Of a stretch of DNA of 51,282 nt, positions 8,227 through 22,036 are shown piece by piece (the first letter of the stretch is position 1; each line of letters opens with the position of its first letter). The stretch lies in the NCBI GenBank assembly GCA_937886715.1, contig CAKZZD010000037.1:1-51282 (forward strand), given 5' to 3'. Below the pieces are notes generated by a model. That model searched no databases, was not told the DNA's origin, and saw only the letters and a list, made by a program, of their open reading frames with translations. A program made the position numbers and the translations under genes. This stretch comes from an uncultured Bacteroidales bacterium. GTDB taxonomy: Bacteria > Bacteroidota > Bacteroidia > Bacteroidales > P3.

Positions 8227-11200
8227 TTGGCAAAAACAGAACCCACAGTAGTCAATTTCGCATCGGTTCCCAAGTTCGAATACCCGGACTTTTTGGACAT
8301 TCAGGTGAAGTCGTTCAAAGACTTTTTCCAAATTGAGACAAACCCTGACAACCGCTTGGATGAGGGTTTGTATAAAGTCTTCAAAGAGAACTTCCCCATC
8401 ACGGATGCAAGAAATAATTTTGAACTCGAATTTCTGGATTATTATATCGATCCCCCCAGATACTCGATCGAAGAGTGCATAGAACGCGGCCTCACCTACA
8501 GCGTCCCCCTGAAGGCTAAGATGAAACTTAGCTGCAAAGATCCCGACAATGAGGATTTCCAGACGCTTGAACAGCATGTATATCTGGGCATGATCCCCTA
8601 CATGACGCCCAAGGGAACTTTCGTTATCAATGGTGCCGAACGTGTGGTTGTCTCACAGCTGCACCGTTCGCCCGGCGTCTTCTTTGGCACACAGTTCCAC
8701 TCGAATGGAACCCAGCTGTATTCCGCTCGTATCATTCCGTTCAAAGGTTCCTGGATGGAGTTTACGACCGACATCAACAATGTGATGTATGCCTACATCG
8801 ACAGAAAGAAAAAACTGCCCATCACCACGTTGTTGCGTGCCATCGGTTACGAATCCGATAAAGATATTCTCGATATCTTCGAGCTGGCCGAAGAAGTCAA
8901 AGTGAACCGCAACAACCTTAAAAAAGTCCTGGGCAAACAGCTGGCGGCCCGCGTGGTCGACACCTGGACCGAGGACTTCGTGGACGAAGACACTGGCGAG
9001 GTGGTCTCGATGGAACGTACCGATGTGGTCATCGAACGTGACATTGAACTTACCGAAGAACATATCGAGAAAATCCTGGATCTCGACGTCAAGTCGATCC
9101 TCATCAAGACCGAGGACAAGGATGGCATCGACTACTCGGTGATCTACAACACGCTGCGTAAAGATACCGCCAACAATGCCAAGGAAGCGTGTGAGTATAT
9201 CTACCGTCAATTACGCAATGCGGAGCCGCCCGACGAGGAGACCGCCCGCAGCATTATCGAAAAACTGTTCTTCTCTGAAAAGAGATACGACTTGGGCGAT
9301 GTGGGACGTTACAGAATCAACACCAAGCTGGGTCTGAACGTGCCCGACAATGTCCGGGTGCTGACAAAGGAGGACATCACCTCCATCATCAAATATCTGG
9401 TTGAGCTGATCAACCAAAAGGCTGAGGTCGACGATATCGACCACCTGTCGAACCGTCGCATCCGCACGGTCGGCGAGCAGCTTTCCAACCAGTTCGGCGT
9501 CGGCCTCGCCCGCATGTCGCGCACCATCCGCGAGCGCATGAACGTGCGTGACAACGAGGTGTTCACGCCCACCGAGCTGATCAACGCCAAAACATTGTCG
9601 TCGGTCATCAATTCTTTCTTCGGAACCAACCAGCTGAGCCAGTTCATGGATCAGACCAACCCGCTGGCCGAGTTGACCCACAAGCGCCGTATTTCCGCCC
9701 TGGGTCCTGGCGGCCTTTCCAGAGAAAGAGCCGGATTCGAAGTCCGCGACGTTCACTACACGCACTATGGCCGTCTCTGTACGATCGAGACTCCTGAAGG
9801 ACCCAACATCGGTCTTATCTCGTCGCTCTGCGTGTATGCAAAAATTAACGAATTGGGATTCATCGAGACACCCTACCACCGCGTGGTCGACGGTCAGGTG
9901 ATGTTGCAGGAAAATCCCATCTATCTCTCGGCCGAGGCTGAGGAAAACAAGACGGTGGCCCAGGCCACGACACCTGTCGACGAGAAGGGCCATATCACCG
10001 TTCCGCGCGTCAAGGCCCGTCGTCAGGCCGACTTCCCCATCGTGTCGCCTGAAGAGGTCGATTTGATGGATATCGCCTCCAACCAGATCGCTTCGATTGC
10101 CGCTTCGCTGATTCCTTTCCTGGAGCACGATGACGCCAACCGCGCCCTGATGGGATCGAACATGATGCGTCAGGCCGTCCCGCTGCTCAATCCCGAGATC
10201 CCCATCGTGGGTACGGGCATCGAGGAGGCGGTGGCTCACGACAGCCGCGTGCTGCTCAACGCCCAGGCCGACGGCGTGGTGGAATATGTCGACTCCACCA
10301 AGATCGTGATTCGTCACAATCGTACCGAGGAGGAGCGCCTTGTCTCCTTCGACGACGATGTCAAAGAATATCATCTGACCAAATATCAGCGCACCAACCA
10401 CTCCACTTCCATCAACCTCCGCCCGATTGTCAAGAAAGGCGACAAGGTCAAGAAGGGACAGGTGCTCTGTGAGGGCTATGCCACCCAGGGTGGCGAGTTG
10501 GCCCTCGGCAGAAACATGATGGTGGCCTTCATGCCTTGGAAGGGCTACAACTTCGAGGATGCCGTCGTCATCTCTGAGCGTGTCGTCCGTGAGGACATCT
10601 TCACCTCCGTCCATATCGAAGAGTTCACCCTCGAGGTCCGCGAAACCAAGCGCGGCAATGAGGAGCTGACAAGAGACATCCCCAATGTGGGTAACGACGC
10701 CACCAAGGATCTGGACGAAAACGGTATCATCCGTATCGGTGCCGAAGTCAAGGAAGGCGATATCCTGATCGGCAAGATCACGCCTAAAGGCGAGACCGAT
10801 CCTTCCCCTGAAGAGAAACTGCTCCGCGCCATCTTCGGAGACAAGGCCGGCGATGTGAAGGACGCCTCCCTGAAAGTGCCGCCCTCAATGCATGGCGTGG
10901 TCATCGACAAAAAACTCTTTGCCCGTGTGGTGCGCGACCGCAAGTCCAAAGCCAAGGAGAAAGAGCTGCTCGCCAAGCCCGAAGAAGAGTACAACTTCGA
11001 GTGCAACGAGCTGAAAGAGAAGCTCATCTCCCGCCTCCTCGTGCTGCTCAACGGCAAAGTCTCCAACGGTGTCTACACCAACCATAAAGAAGAGCTCATC
11101 CCCAAGAAAGTCAAGTTCTCAGCCAAGACGCTCCGCACGATCGACTATACTGAGGTCAGTCCCAACAAGTGGACCACCGACAAGGACACCAACGCCCTCA

Positions 11201-12030
11201 TCAAGGAGCTGCTGAACAACTACAATATCAAGGCCCGCGAAATCTCCGGCCGTTTCACCCGCAATAAGTTCGCCCTCACGGTCGGCGACGATCTGCCCAG
11301 CGGAATCGTCCAGATGGCCAAGGTGTATATCGCCATGAAGCGCAAACTGCGTATCGGAGACAAGATGGCCGGCCGTCATGGTAACAAGGGTATCGTGTCG
11401 AAGATTGTCCGTGCCGAAGATATGCCATTCCTGGCCGACGGCACCCCCGTCGATATCGTGCTGAACCCCCTCGGCGTGCCTTCGCGTATGAACCTAGGTC
11501 AGATTTACGAGACCGTCCTCGGATGGGCCGGCAAGAAGCTCAACAAGCGCTTCAAGACCCCCATCTTCGATGGCGCCACTCTCGAGCAGATCAACGGCTA
11601 CATGCGTGAGGCAGGACTCCCCGAGAATGGTCGCACCTACCTCTACGACGGCGAAACCGGCGACCGTTTCGACCAGCCCGCCACCGTGGGATATATATAC
11701 ATGCTGAAGCTGCACCACATGATCGACGACAAGATGCACGCCCGTTCGATCGGCCCCTACTCCCTGATCACCCAGCAGCCGCTTGGCGGTAAAGCCAACT
11801 TCGGTGGCCAGCGTTTTGGAGAGATGGAGGTCTGGGCCCTTGAGGCCTACGGCGCATCCCATGTGCTGCAGGAAGTCCTCACCGTCAAGTCCGACGATGT
11901 CATGGGTCGTGCCAAAGCCTACGAGGCTATCGTCAAAGGCGACAACATGCCGCAGTCCGGCATCCCCGAATCGTTCAACGTCCTTGTGCACGAGTTGCGT
12001 GGCTTGGGCTTAGAGGTGACATTTGATTAA
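8227..12030 (+). CDS. rpoB: DNA-directed RNA polymerase subunit beta
   Basis: The 1267-aa beta subunit of RNA polymerase. Conserved regions in order include ERVVVSQLHRSPG, the rifampicin-region segment LSQFMDQTNPLAELTHKRR, ETPEGPNIGLI, KITPKGETDPSPEEKLLRA, GDKMAGRHGNKGIVSK and the C-terminal GGQRFGEMEVWALEAYGA. The start is taken as TTG at 8227. The frame upstream has a stop at 8209-8211 and contains no ATG or GTG, and the nearby ATG at 8208 is out of frame. The N-terminus matches other Bacteroidetes RpoB proteins after about 10 residues. It is followed by rpoC after 23 bp. Confidence 0.98.
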   Translation: MAKTEPTVVNFASVPKFEYPDFLDIQVKSFKDFFQIETNPDNRLDEGLYKVFKENFPITDARNNFELEFLDYYIDPPRYSIEECIERGLTYSVPLKAKMKLSCKDPDNEDFQTLEQHVYLGMIPYMTPKGTFVINGAERVVVSQLHRSPGVFFGTQFHSNGTQLYSARIIPFKGSWMEFTTDINNVMYAYIDRKKKLPITTLLRAIGYESDKDILDIFELAEEVKVNRNNLKKVLGKQLAARVVDTWTEDFVDEDTGEVVSMERTDVVIERDIELTEEHIEKILDLDVKSILIKTEDKDGIDYSVIYNTLRKDTANNAKEACEYIYRQLRNAEPPDEETARSIIEKLFFSEKRYDLGDVGRYRINTKLGLNVPDNVRVLTKEDITSIIKYLVELINQKAEVDDIDHLSNRRIRTVGEQLSNQFGVGLARMSRTIRERMNVRDNEVFTPTELINAKTLSSVINSFFGTNQLSQFMDQTNPLAELTHKRRISALGPGGLSRERAGFEVRDVHYTHYGRLCTIETPEGPNIGLISSLCVYAKINELGFIETPYHRVVDGQVMLQENPIYLSAEAEENKTVAQATTPVDEKGHITVPRVKARRQADFPIVSPEEVDLMDIASNQIASIAASLIPFLEHDDANRALMGSNMMRQAVPLLNPEIPIVGTGIEEAVAHDSRVLLNAQADGVVEYVDSTKIVIRHNRTEEERLVSFDDDVKEYHLTKYQRTNHSTSINLRPIVKKGDKVKKGQVLCEGYATQGGELALGRNMMVAFMPWKGYNFEDAVVISERVVREDIFTSVHIEEFTLEVRETKRGNEELTRDIPNVGNDATKDLDENGIIRIGAEVKEGDILIGKITPKGETDPSPEEKLLRAIFGDKAGDVKDASLKVPPSMHGVVIDKKLFARVVRDRKSKAKEKELLAKPEEEYNFECNELKEKLISRLLVLLNGKVSNGVYTNHKEELIPKKVKFSAKTLRTIDYTEVSPNKWTTDKDTNALIKELLNNYNIKAREISGRFTRNKFALTVGDDLPSGIVQMAKVYIAMKRKLRIGDKMAGRHGNKGIVSKIVRAEDMPFLADGTPVDIVLNPLGVPSRMNLGQIYETVLGWAGKKLNKRFKTPIFDGATLEQINGYMREAGLPENGRTYLYDGETGDRFDQPATVGYIYMLKLHHMIDDKMHARSIGPYSLITQQPLGGKANFGGQRFGEMEVWALEAYGASHVLQEVLTVKSDDVMGRAKAYEAIVKGDNMPQSGIPESFNVLVHELRGLGLEVTFD

Positions 12031-12053
12031 TTGGTTCAAAAAGAAGAAAGAAC

Positions 12054-16529
<4,476 letters not shown>

Positions 16530-16553
16530 TCGTGACACTTACATGAAAACACC

Positions 16554-16587
16554 AAGGGCGGGATTCCTCGGAATCCCGCCCTTTTTT
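16554..16587 (+). terminator. Strong intrinsic terminator after rpoC
   Basis: AAGGGCGGGATTCC and GGAATCCCGCCCTT form a 14-bp perfect inverted repeat, and the descending arm runs into TTTTTT. Confidence 0.95.
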
Positions 16588-16837
16588 GTTGCACAATGGG
16601 ATCCTGTTCCCGGATGAAGATGCCGGAGCCTCCCCCGGTCGCCCTCCTGCCGCAGGTTCCACTTGAGCTGATACACCCGATGTACACCCGATGTGCACTT
16701 GTCGTACAACAGCTGGACAAAGGCGGGGCCGTCGGGGGGGGTAGGGGACGTCAAGTGACAATAGTTATGCACCGATGACAATATTTTTCCGTGGTTGGCG
16801 TTATAGAAGTGACGTAAACAATATAAAATTATAAGAT
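16588..16837. other. Intergenic stretch between rpoC and the DUF3467 gene
   Basis: Two tandem copies of TACACCCGATG lie at 16672-16682 and 16683-16693, followed by TGCAC, and a G-run lies near 16735. No exact Bacteroidetes promoter is visible, although the next gene needs one. I see no gene here. Confidence 0.5.
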
Positions 16838-17140
16838 ATGGCAAACCAGAAAGAACAGAACCTGAAACTGAACATCAGCCCCGAAGTGGCCCAGGGCACC
16901 TATAGCAACCTCGTTGTCATCAGCCACAACCCCACCGAGATCATCTTCGATTTCGCCCAGATGCTGCCCGGCGTCGATGGCGCCGCTGTCCGTCAGCGCA
17001 TCATCATGAACCCCGTGCATGCCAAGCGCACCCTTGCCGCCCTCAACGACAACCTGAAGAAGTACGAGCAGCAGTTCGGCCCCATCACCGAGCCCACCGC
17101 CGACGGCACGGTGCCCTACGACATCATCGGCAAGGCATGA
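16838..17140 (+). CDS. DUF3467 family protein
   Basis: A 100-aa soluble protein. It begins with a polar N-terminus and the LKLNISPEVAQGTYSNLVVISHNPTEIIFDFAQMLPG-type sequence that defines DUF3467, then an RIIMNPVHAKRTL block and a closing coiled region. The biochemical function is unknown. Homologues often lie just after rpoC in Bacteroidetes, as here. The stop overlaps the following start as ATGA. Confidence 0.85.
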   Translation: MANQKEQNLKLNISPEVAQGTYSNLVVISHNPTEIIFDFAQMLPGVDGAAVRQRIIMNPVHAKRTLAALNDNLKKYEQQFGPITEPTADGTVPYDIIGKA

Positions 17141-17640
17141 CCTACCTCATAGAGCTCCTGCCAGAGGGCTTCTCGGGCAGCCGGCATCACCAGCAGCAAG
17201 CGGCCTACGGCCTGCTCTGTCGCCTGATAGGCGAGACAACCCCTTTGTCGCACCATGCCAACGGGCAACCCTATCTGCCGGCCTACCCCAATCTGCACAT
17301 CAGCATCAGCCATTGCCGTGCGGCAGTGGCTGTCGCTGTCTCTGAACGTCGCGCGGTGGGTATCGACATCGAGTCGCGCCGCAAGGTGAGCCCCAGCCTG
17401 TTGCAGCGCACCTGCACCGCGGAGGAGATCGACGCCATACAGTCGGCGGCCGATCCGCAGATGGCGTTTCTTCAATTCTGGACGCGAAAAGAGGCGGTGC
17501 TGAAATGCCGTGGTACCGGCATACAGGGCTTCGGCAGCATGGTGGCGGCCCTTTCCGACAGCCGCTACACTGTCAGCGACCTCGACTGCGGGCATCCCGA
17601 CCTTGTGGCGGCGCTGGCTGAAGATCTTATGGACGAATGA
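17137..17640 (+). CDS. 4'-phosphopantetheinyl transferase superfamily protein
   Basis: A 167-aa enzyme of the Sfp/HetI type that would transfer phosphopantetheine from CoA to a carrier-protein serine. The magnesium-binding motif VGIDIE is near residue 70. The second signature FWTRKEAVLKCRGTGI is at about residues 110-125, and the substrate-region ISISHC is near 50. It is shorter than classic Sfp (about 220 aa), as in many Bacteroidetes homologues. It is coupled to the DUF3467 gene by a 4-bp overlap, and its 3' end overlaps the convergent tsaC-like gene by 14 bp. Confidence 0.85.
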   Translation: MTYLIELLPEGFSGSRHHQQQAAYGLLCRLIGETTPLSHHANGQPYLPAYPNLHISISHCRAAVAVAVSERRAVGIDIESRRKVSPSLLQRTCTAEEIDAIQSAADPQMAFLQFWTRKEAVLKCRGTGIQGFGSMVAALSDSRYTVSDLDCGHPDLVAALAEDLMDE

Positions 17641-18190
17641 CCGTTACCGTCCCGTCGGCCTCCAGTTTCACTATGCGGCTGCCGCTGGTGGCGCCGGAGA
17701 GGAATTCCGGCAGGGGCGGCACACAAAAATCCACCCGCGCTTTCACTTCCGCCGCAATGTCGTCGTAGCCTTGCGGCGAGGGCTGTCCCGACAGGTTGGC
17801 CGATGTGCTGACGATGGGCGCTCCGAGACCGTCGATGACGGCTTGGCAGAAACGGTGTTGCGGCATGCGTATGCCCAGCGAGCCATCGGCAGCAGCCAGG
17901 TTGGGGGCCAGATGGGCTCGCAGCATGTGGCGCCAGCGCTCGGCAGGCAGGATGAACGTGGTGGGGCGGCTGTCGGCACTCTCCGGCATGCTGTCGCCGT
18001 CGGCCAGCATCCGGCCGGTGCAGAGCACCAGCATGCTCTTCGAATGGTCGCGGGCCTTGATGGAATAGAGCCGCTCCACGGCCTCGGCATTGCGGGCGTC
18101 GCAACCCAAGCCCCATATCGTGTCGGTAGGGTAGAGGATGGTGCCGCCGGACTTCAGCACCTGGATGGTTTGTTCGACAATCTGTTGCAT
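17627..18190 (-). CDS. tsaC: L-threonylcarbamoyladenylate synthase (Sua5/YrdC/YciO family)
   Basis: Makes threonylcarbamoyl-AMP from Thr, bicarbonate and ATP for the t6A37 modification of tRNAs reading ANN codons. The 187-aa protein has the YrdC signature YPTDTIWGLGCDA near the N-terminus, then SIKARDHSKSM, LGIRMP and STSANLSGQ. I chose ATG at 18190 rather than the TTG at 18202 because the TTG lies inside the promoter -7 element (18200-18207). That leaves a leader of only a few nucleotides. YciO-type paralogues share these motifs, so the exact subfamily is less certain. Confidence 0.85.
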   Translation of the reverse strand: MQQIVEQTIQVLKSGGTILYPTDTIWGLGCDARNAEAVERLYSIKARDHSKSMLVLCTGRMLADGDSMPESADSRPTTFILPAERWRHMLRAHLAPNLAAADGSLGIRMPQHRFCQAVIDGLGAPIVSTSANLSGQPSPQGYDDIAAEVKARVDFCVPPLPEFLSGATSGSRIVKLEADGTVTVIRP

Positions 18191-18199
18191 TATGGTCTG

Positions 18200-18257
18200 C
18201 AAAAATACAAAAAAAAACGCACTCGTTTCCCGGTTTCAACTTTTTTTTGTATTTTTG
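18200..18257. promoter_or_regulatory. Divergent promoter pair built on an inverted repeat
   Basis: CAAAAATAC followed by eight A (18200-18216) is the exact reverse complement of eight T followed by GTATTTTTG (18241-18257); the spacer is 24 bp. Each arm contains a -7 element TATTTTTG: 18207-18200 on the minus strand for tsaC and 18250-18257 on the plus strand for the peptide transporter. The plus -33 is a near-match, TTTC at 18226-18229. Confidence 0.65.
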
Positions 18258-18326
18258 CATATTGATTAGTGATGTATCGGATTATTAAAATAAGTTAAAT
18301 ATATTATAAACCAAAACATTACAACT

Positions 18327-20006
18327 ATGGATTTCATTACAAATCTGTGGAAGGCCAACACCCCGCTGTTCATGCTGATTGCGGGATTGATTGTGGTCAC
18401 GCCTTTCATCATCTTCTACGTGCGCAAGGCACTGAAGGAACACCCCAAGGGGCTTATCCCCGCCGCGCTGAGCAACATGGGTGAGCGCTTCGGCTACTAC
18501 ATCATGAATGCTGTGCTGACGCTCTTCATCTGCTCCAAATTCGGCGTGCCCGACCAGACGGCTGGCATCATGTTCGCCGGATTCTATTTCCTGATATATG
18601 TGCTCTCTCTACCCGGCGGTATCATCGCCGACCGCACCAAAAACTACAAAGGTACCATCATTGCCGGTATCATTGTGATGGCTGTTGGTTACGCCATATT
18701 GTCGGTACCCGTGTTCAGCGGCCATGGTTTCTCGTGGGTCATGGTGCTCACACTCTGTGCTCTGGTGATTATCGCCTGCGGTAACGGTCTTTTCAAAGGC
18801 AACCTGCAGGCCGTGGTTGGTCAGCTTTACGACGACTTCGAGGCCGAGGCTGCCAAGCAGGGTCCCGAGGCCCTGGCCAAAGCCAAAGAGAAACGTGACA
18901 GCGGCTTCCAGATTTTCTACGTCTTCATCAACATTGGCGGCGTGATAGCCCCCTTCATCGCCCCCATCATCCGCAACTGGTGGCTCGGCACCAAGGGTTT
19001 GGTCTACAATGCACAGCTGCCCATGCTTTGCCACAACTACCTGACCAGCAACATGCAAGGAAACGACATGGATAACCTCACTGCACTCACCGCCCAGTAT
19101 CCCGAGGCAGCCAACAACCTCGGAGCCTTCTGTGACAGCTACATTAGAGTGTTTAACGAAGGTGTCCACTTTGCCTTTATCGCCTCGGTGGTCGCCATGC
19201 TCATCTCACTTACCATCTTCCTCTGCACCAAGAAGGGCCTGCCCAACCCAGTGAAGAAGGAAGCCGCCGCTACAAATGACACCAAGGAGGTCACCTACTC
19301 CGCCGAAGAGAAGGCCGCCATGGCGAAGGACGTGAAACAGCGCATGGCAGGTCTCTATGCCGTGCTTGGTGTGTGCGTCTTCTTCTGGTTCGCTTTCCAC
19401 CAGAACGCCGAGTCTCTCTCTCTCTTCGCACGCGACTTTGTCAGCACCTCATCCATCCCGCCCGAGATCTGGCAGTGCATCAACCCGTTCCTCGTGGTCA
19501 TCCTCACACCTATCATTATGTGGATGTTTGCCTCCTTTGTGCGTAAAGGCAAAGAGGTTTCCACTCCCAAGAAGATCGCCTTCGGTATGGGCATCGCAGC
19601 CTGCGCCTACCTGTTCCTGATGCTGTTGTGCATGGTCAAAGGCTATCCCGGCGTCGACGAGTTCCGCGGCATGCCTGTTGATGCGGCGTCGGCCATGAAG
19701 GTCGGTCCGTGGGCACTGATTGTCACCTACTTCTTCCTCACCGTGGCCGAGCTCTTCATCAGCCCGCTGGGTCTGAGCTTCGTGTCGAAGATTGCCCCCA
19801 AGCATATCCAGGGTATCTGCCAGGGCCTGTGGTTGAGCGCCACCGCCATCGGCAACCTGCTCATCCTCCTCGGACCGGTGCTGTACAACAGCATGCCCAA
19901 GCTCTGGATGTGCTGGCTGGTGTTCCTTGTGGTCTGCGCCATCGCCATGGGAGTCATGTTCGGCATGCTCAAGTGGCTCGAGAAGATCACTTCCGACAAA
20001 CAATAA
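18327..20006 (+). CDS. POT/PTR-family proton-dependent oligopeptide transporter
   Basis: A 559-aa multi-span inner-membrane MFS protein that likely imports di- and tripeptides with protons. The first helix is followed by NMGERFGYY, the position of the family motif ExxERFxYY, but with Asn in place of the first Glu. Helix 2 to 3 carries GGIIADR. The motif region FYVFINIGGVIAPFI corresponds to the family FYxxINxG signature. About 12 to 14 hydrophobic helices can be seen, with a charged cytoplasmic loop near residues 305-335. It is a monocistronic unit bounded by its own promoter and a strong terminator. Confidence 0.9.
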   Translation: MDFITNLWKANTPLFMLIAGLIVVTPFIIFYVRKALKEHPKGLIPAALSNMGERFGYYIMNAVLTLFICSKFGVPDQTAGIMFAGFYFLIYVLSLPGGIIADRTKNYKGTIIAGIIVMAVGYAILSVPVFSGHGFSWVMVLTLCALVIIACGNGLFKGNLQAVVGQLYDDFEAEAAKQGPEALAKAKEKRDSGFQIFYVFINIGGVIAPFIAPIIRNWWLGTKGLVYNAQLPMLCHNYLTSNMQGNDMDNLTALTAQYPEAANNLGAFCDSYIRVFNEGVHFAFIASVVAMLISLTIFLCTKKGLPNPVKKEAAATNDTKEVTYSAEEKAAMAKDVKQRMAGLYAVLGVCVFFWFAFHQNAESLSLFARDFVSTSSIPPEIWQCINPFLVVILTPIIMWMFASFVRKGKEVSTPKKIAFGMGIAACAYLFLMLLCMVKGYPGVDEFRGMPVDAASAMKVGPWALIVTYFFLTVAELFISPLGLSFVSKIAPKHIQGICQGLWLSATAIGNLLILLGPVLYNSMPKLWMCWLVFLVVCAIAMGVMFGMLKWLEKITSDKQ

Positions 20007-20033
20007 CCTCCATAGCAGCTGCGGCTGCGAAAG

Positions 20034-20076
20034 AATGCGGCAGGGCATCCGCGAATGCGGATGCCCTGCCGCATTT
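20034..20076 (+). terminator. Terminator after the peptide transporter
   Basis: AATGCGGCAGGGCATCCGC pairs perfectly with GCGGATGCCCTGCCGCATT around GAAT, a 19-bp stem. It is followed by a short T-run. Confidence 0.85.
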
Positions 20077-20158
20077 CTGTATGCCATCCTCTCCATCCTT
20101 TCGCCTTGTCTGAGCCTAGAGCGAGGGTGTCGATATGTCATGGGAACAATAAAATAAT

Positions 20159-20182
20159 GGGCGGCCTGCGCGCAGGCCGCCC
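20159..20182 (-). terminator. Terminator after ssb (minus strand)
   Basis: A 24-bp perfect palindrome, GGGCGGCCTGCG/CGCAGGCCGCCC. Read on the minus strand it is followed by ATTATTTTATTG, fitting an intrinsic terminator for ssb. Confidence 0.8.
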
Positions 20183-20209
20183 ATCAAGGGTGCTTGTCGA
20201 TGGCGACGG

Positions 20210-20641
20210 TCAGAAGGGAAGATCTCCGAGGGGTTCGGTGGTGCTGTTCAGGATGTCGACCAGGGGATTCGTGTGTTGCGGATTCTCTTCGTTGCGCTGT
20301 CTGTTGGACAGGAGCAGCAGGTTGTCGGCCACCACCTCGGTGATGTGGCGTTTGTTGCCCTCTTTGTCCTCCCACGAGCGGCTCTGCAGGCGGCCTTCGA
20401 TATAGACCTGCGCCCCTTTGACCAGGATGCGCTCGGCCACATCGGCCAGACCCCGCCAGCATACCACATTGTGCCATTCTGTTATTTCGACTCGTTCGTT
20501 GTCGCGGCTGCGACGGTATTCGGTGGTGGCAAGGGGGAATGAGGCCTTTTTGACCGGCACGGACCCTTCGGACGGGAACGAGACCACGTCGGGGCTCTTG
20601 CCCACGTTGCCTACCAAGATGACTTTGTTGACTCCAATCAT
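20210..20641 (-). CDS. ssb: Single-stranded DNA-binding protein
   Basis: A 143-aa OB-fold protein that coats ssDNA in replication, recombination and repair. It starts MIGVNKVILVGNVGKSPDV and has the conserved WHNVVCWRGLADVAERILVKG-type core. It ends in the acidic interaction tip GDLPF, which recruits repair proteins. ATG at 20641 is preferred to an upstream TTG at 20647. The gene lies downstream of mutY on the same strand with a 79-bp gap, so a joint repair transcript is likely. Confidence 0.95.
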   Translation of the reverse strand: MIGVNKVILVGNVGKSPDVVSFPSEGSVPVKKASFPLATTEYRRSRDNERVEITEWHNVVCWRGLADVAERILVKGAQVYIEGRLQSRSWEDKEGNKRHITEVVADNLLLLSNRQRNEENPQHTNPLVDILNSTTEPLGDLPF

Positions 20642-20720
20642 ACTCAAAATAGCGTTATTTCTGTTTCAAATCTGGACGCGAAGATACGAATATTTCTCCG
20701 TAGCCGCAAAGGAAAGATAT

Positions 20721-21779
20721 TCACAATTCCTGCAAATATCTATCAATCAATCTTGAGATGGGGATATTTTTTATTTTTTCCACCGGTACTATTATTGATT
20801 TTTGCGGCATTCGTGCAGGTTTTTGTCCGATTTTGGCGCGAATGAAAATGGCGTGTATTGTCCGGTGTGTCAGCTGGTGGGTATGGTCGTCCGAGATGGT
20901 GAATGCCGGGTCGGAGATACCCATTTCATCGGCGAGGAAGCGGCGTGCCATGTCGGCAAGGGCTTTCCGGCTCAGTTTGCGGCTGGATTCGATGAGAGGG
21001 AATTCCCACAGGCCGCGCCAGATGTCGTTGCCTTCGCGCGGGTGCATCAGGGTGCATTCGTGGCCATCCTCGTCCCACCGGATGTCGAAGTAGTGGAAAT
21101 GTCGGTCGGTAGGCTGTCGCCGCGGAGGTTTGACGGGCAGCATGTCGACGCGTCCGGTGGCAAGGGCATTGCAGCGGTCGGCAAAGGGGCACTGGCTGCA
21201 GTCGGGATGTGGTTTGCATTGCATCGCCCCAAAGTCCATCATGGCCGCGTTGAAGCGGTCGGGACGGCTGCGGTCGATCAAATGGAGCAGCAAGGATTCG
21301 AATTCGTTGTAGGCGGCATCTGTGCCGATGGGGGTGGTGATGCCTTCCAGCCGGCTGACGAAGCGGTAGACGTTGCCGTCGATGACGGGCGTGGGAAGAT
21401 GGAAGGCAAACGAGCCGATGGCAGCTGCGGTGTAGCGGCCCACACCCTTGAGCTGCAGCAGGCCTTCATAGGTGTCGGGGAAACGTCCACCGCATTCGAA
21501 AGCGATGTGGCACGCCGTGGCGTACAGGTTGCGAGCACGCGAGTAGTAGCCCAGCCCCTGCCACAATCGCAGCACCTGCTCCTCTCCAGCCTTGGCCATG
21601 TCGGCGACAGTCGGAAAGGCTTCCACGAAGCGACGGTAGTAGTCGCGCCCCTGTTCAATGCGTGTCTGTTGTAGGATAATCTCCGACAGCCAGATGCGGT
21701 AGGGATCGTTGATGCCACGCCACGGCAGCGAACGGCCGTTGTCGGTGTACCAGATGTCCAAAATGTCGGAAAAGGCCAT
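20721..21779 (-). CDS. mutY: A/G-specific adenine DNA glycosylase
   Basis: A 352-aa enzyme that removes adenine mispaired with 8-oxoguanine. The catalytic Glu33 is in WLSEIILQQT. The helix-hairpin-helix LKGVGRYTAAAIGSFAF is at about residues 110-126 and the catalytic Asp134 is in VIDGNVYRF. The 4Fe-4S cysteines are C188, C194, C197 and C203, giving C-x5-C-x2-C-x5-C. The first interval is one residue shorter than the common C-x6-C. The C-terminal NUDIX-like domain for 8-oxoG recognition follows. It is probably cotranscribed with ssb. Confidence 0.95.
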   Translation of the reverse strand: MAFSDILDIWYTDNGRSLPWRGINDPYRIWLSEIILQQTRIEQGRDYYRRFVEAFPTVADMAKAGEEQVLRLWQGLGYYSRARNLYATACHIAFECGGRFPDTYEGLLQLKGVGRYTAAAIGSFAFHLPTPVIDGNVYRFVSRLEGITTPIGTDAAYNEFESLLLHLIDRSRPDRFNAAMMDFGAMQCKPHPDCSQCPFADRCNALATGRVDMLPVKPPRRQPTDRHFHYFDIRWDEDGHECTLMHPREGNDIWRGLWEFPLIESSRKLSRKALADMARRFLADEMGISDPAFTISDDHTHQLTHRTIHAIFIRAKIGQKPARMPQKSIIVPVEKIKNIPISRLIDRYLQEL

Positions 21780-21939
21780 ATTTATTGTTGATAAAACCTG
21801 CTTAAAGAAGCGTTAAGTGTCTGAAAAATGAATGTTAAAAATCAAAATCGGTTTTTCTGTAATCCATTGTTTTATAGCGCTGTTGTTTTATCAAAATGTT
21901 AAAAAATTCAAAATTGTGGTTTATTAACGCCGCGAGCAT

Positions 21940-21970
21940 TTTGTCATGTCGAAAAAAGGTGGTACTTTTG
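21940..21970 (+). promoter_or_regulatory. Promoter of rpmB-rpsU
   Basis: TTTG at 21940-21943 and TACTTTTG at 21963-21970 are separated by 19 bp, an exact match to the Bacteroidetes consensus. Confidence 0.85.
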
Positions 21971-22036
21971 CACCCGTTTTCGGCTTGAAAAACCGACGAA
22001 ACAATAACGTAAATAATCAATAAAAAGTATATTGCA

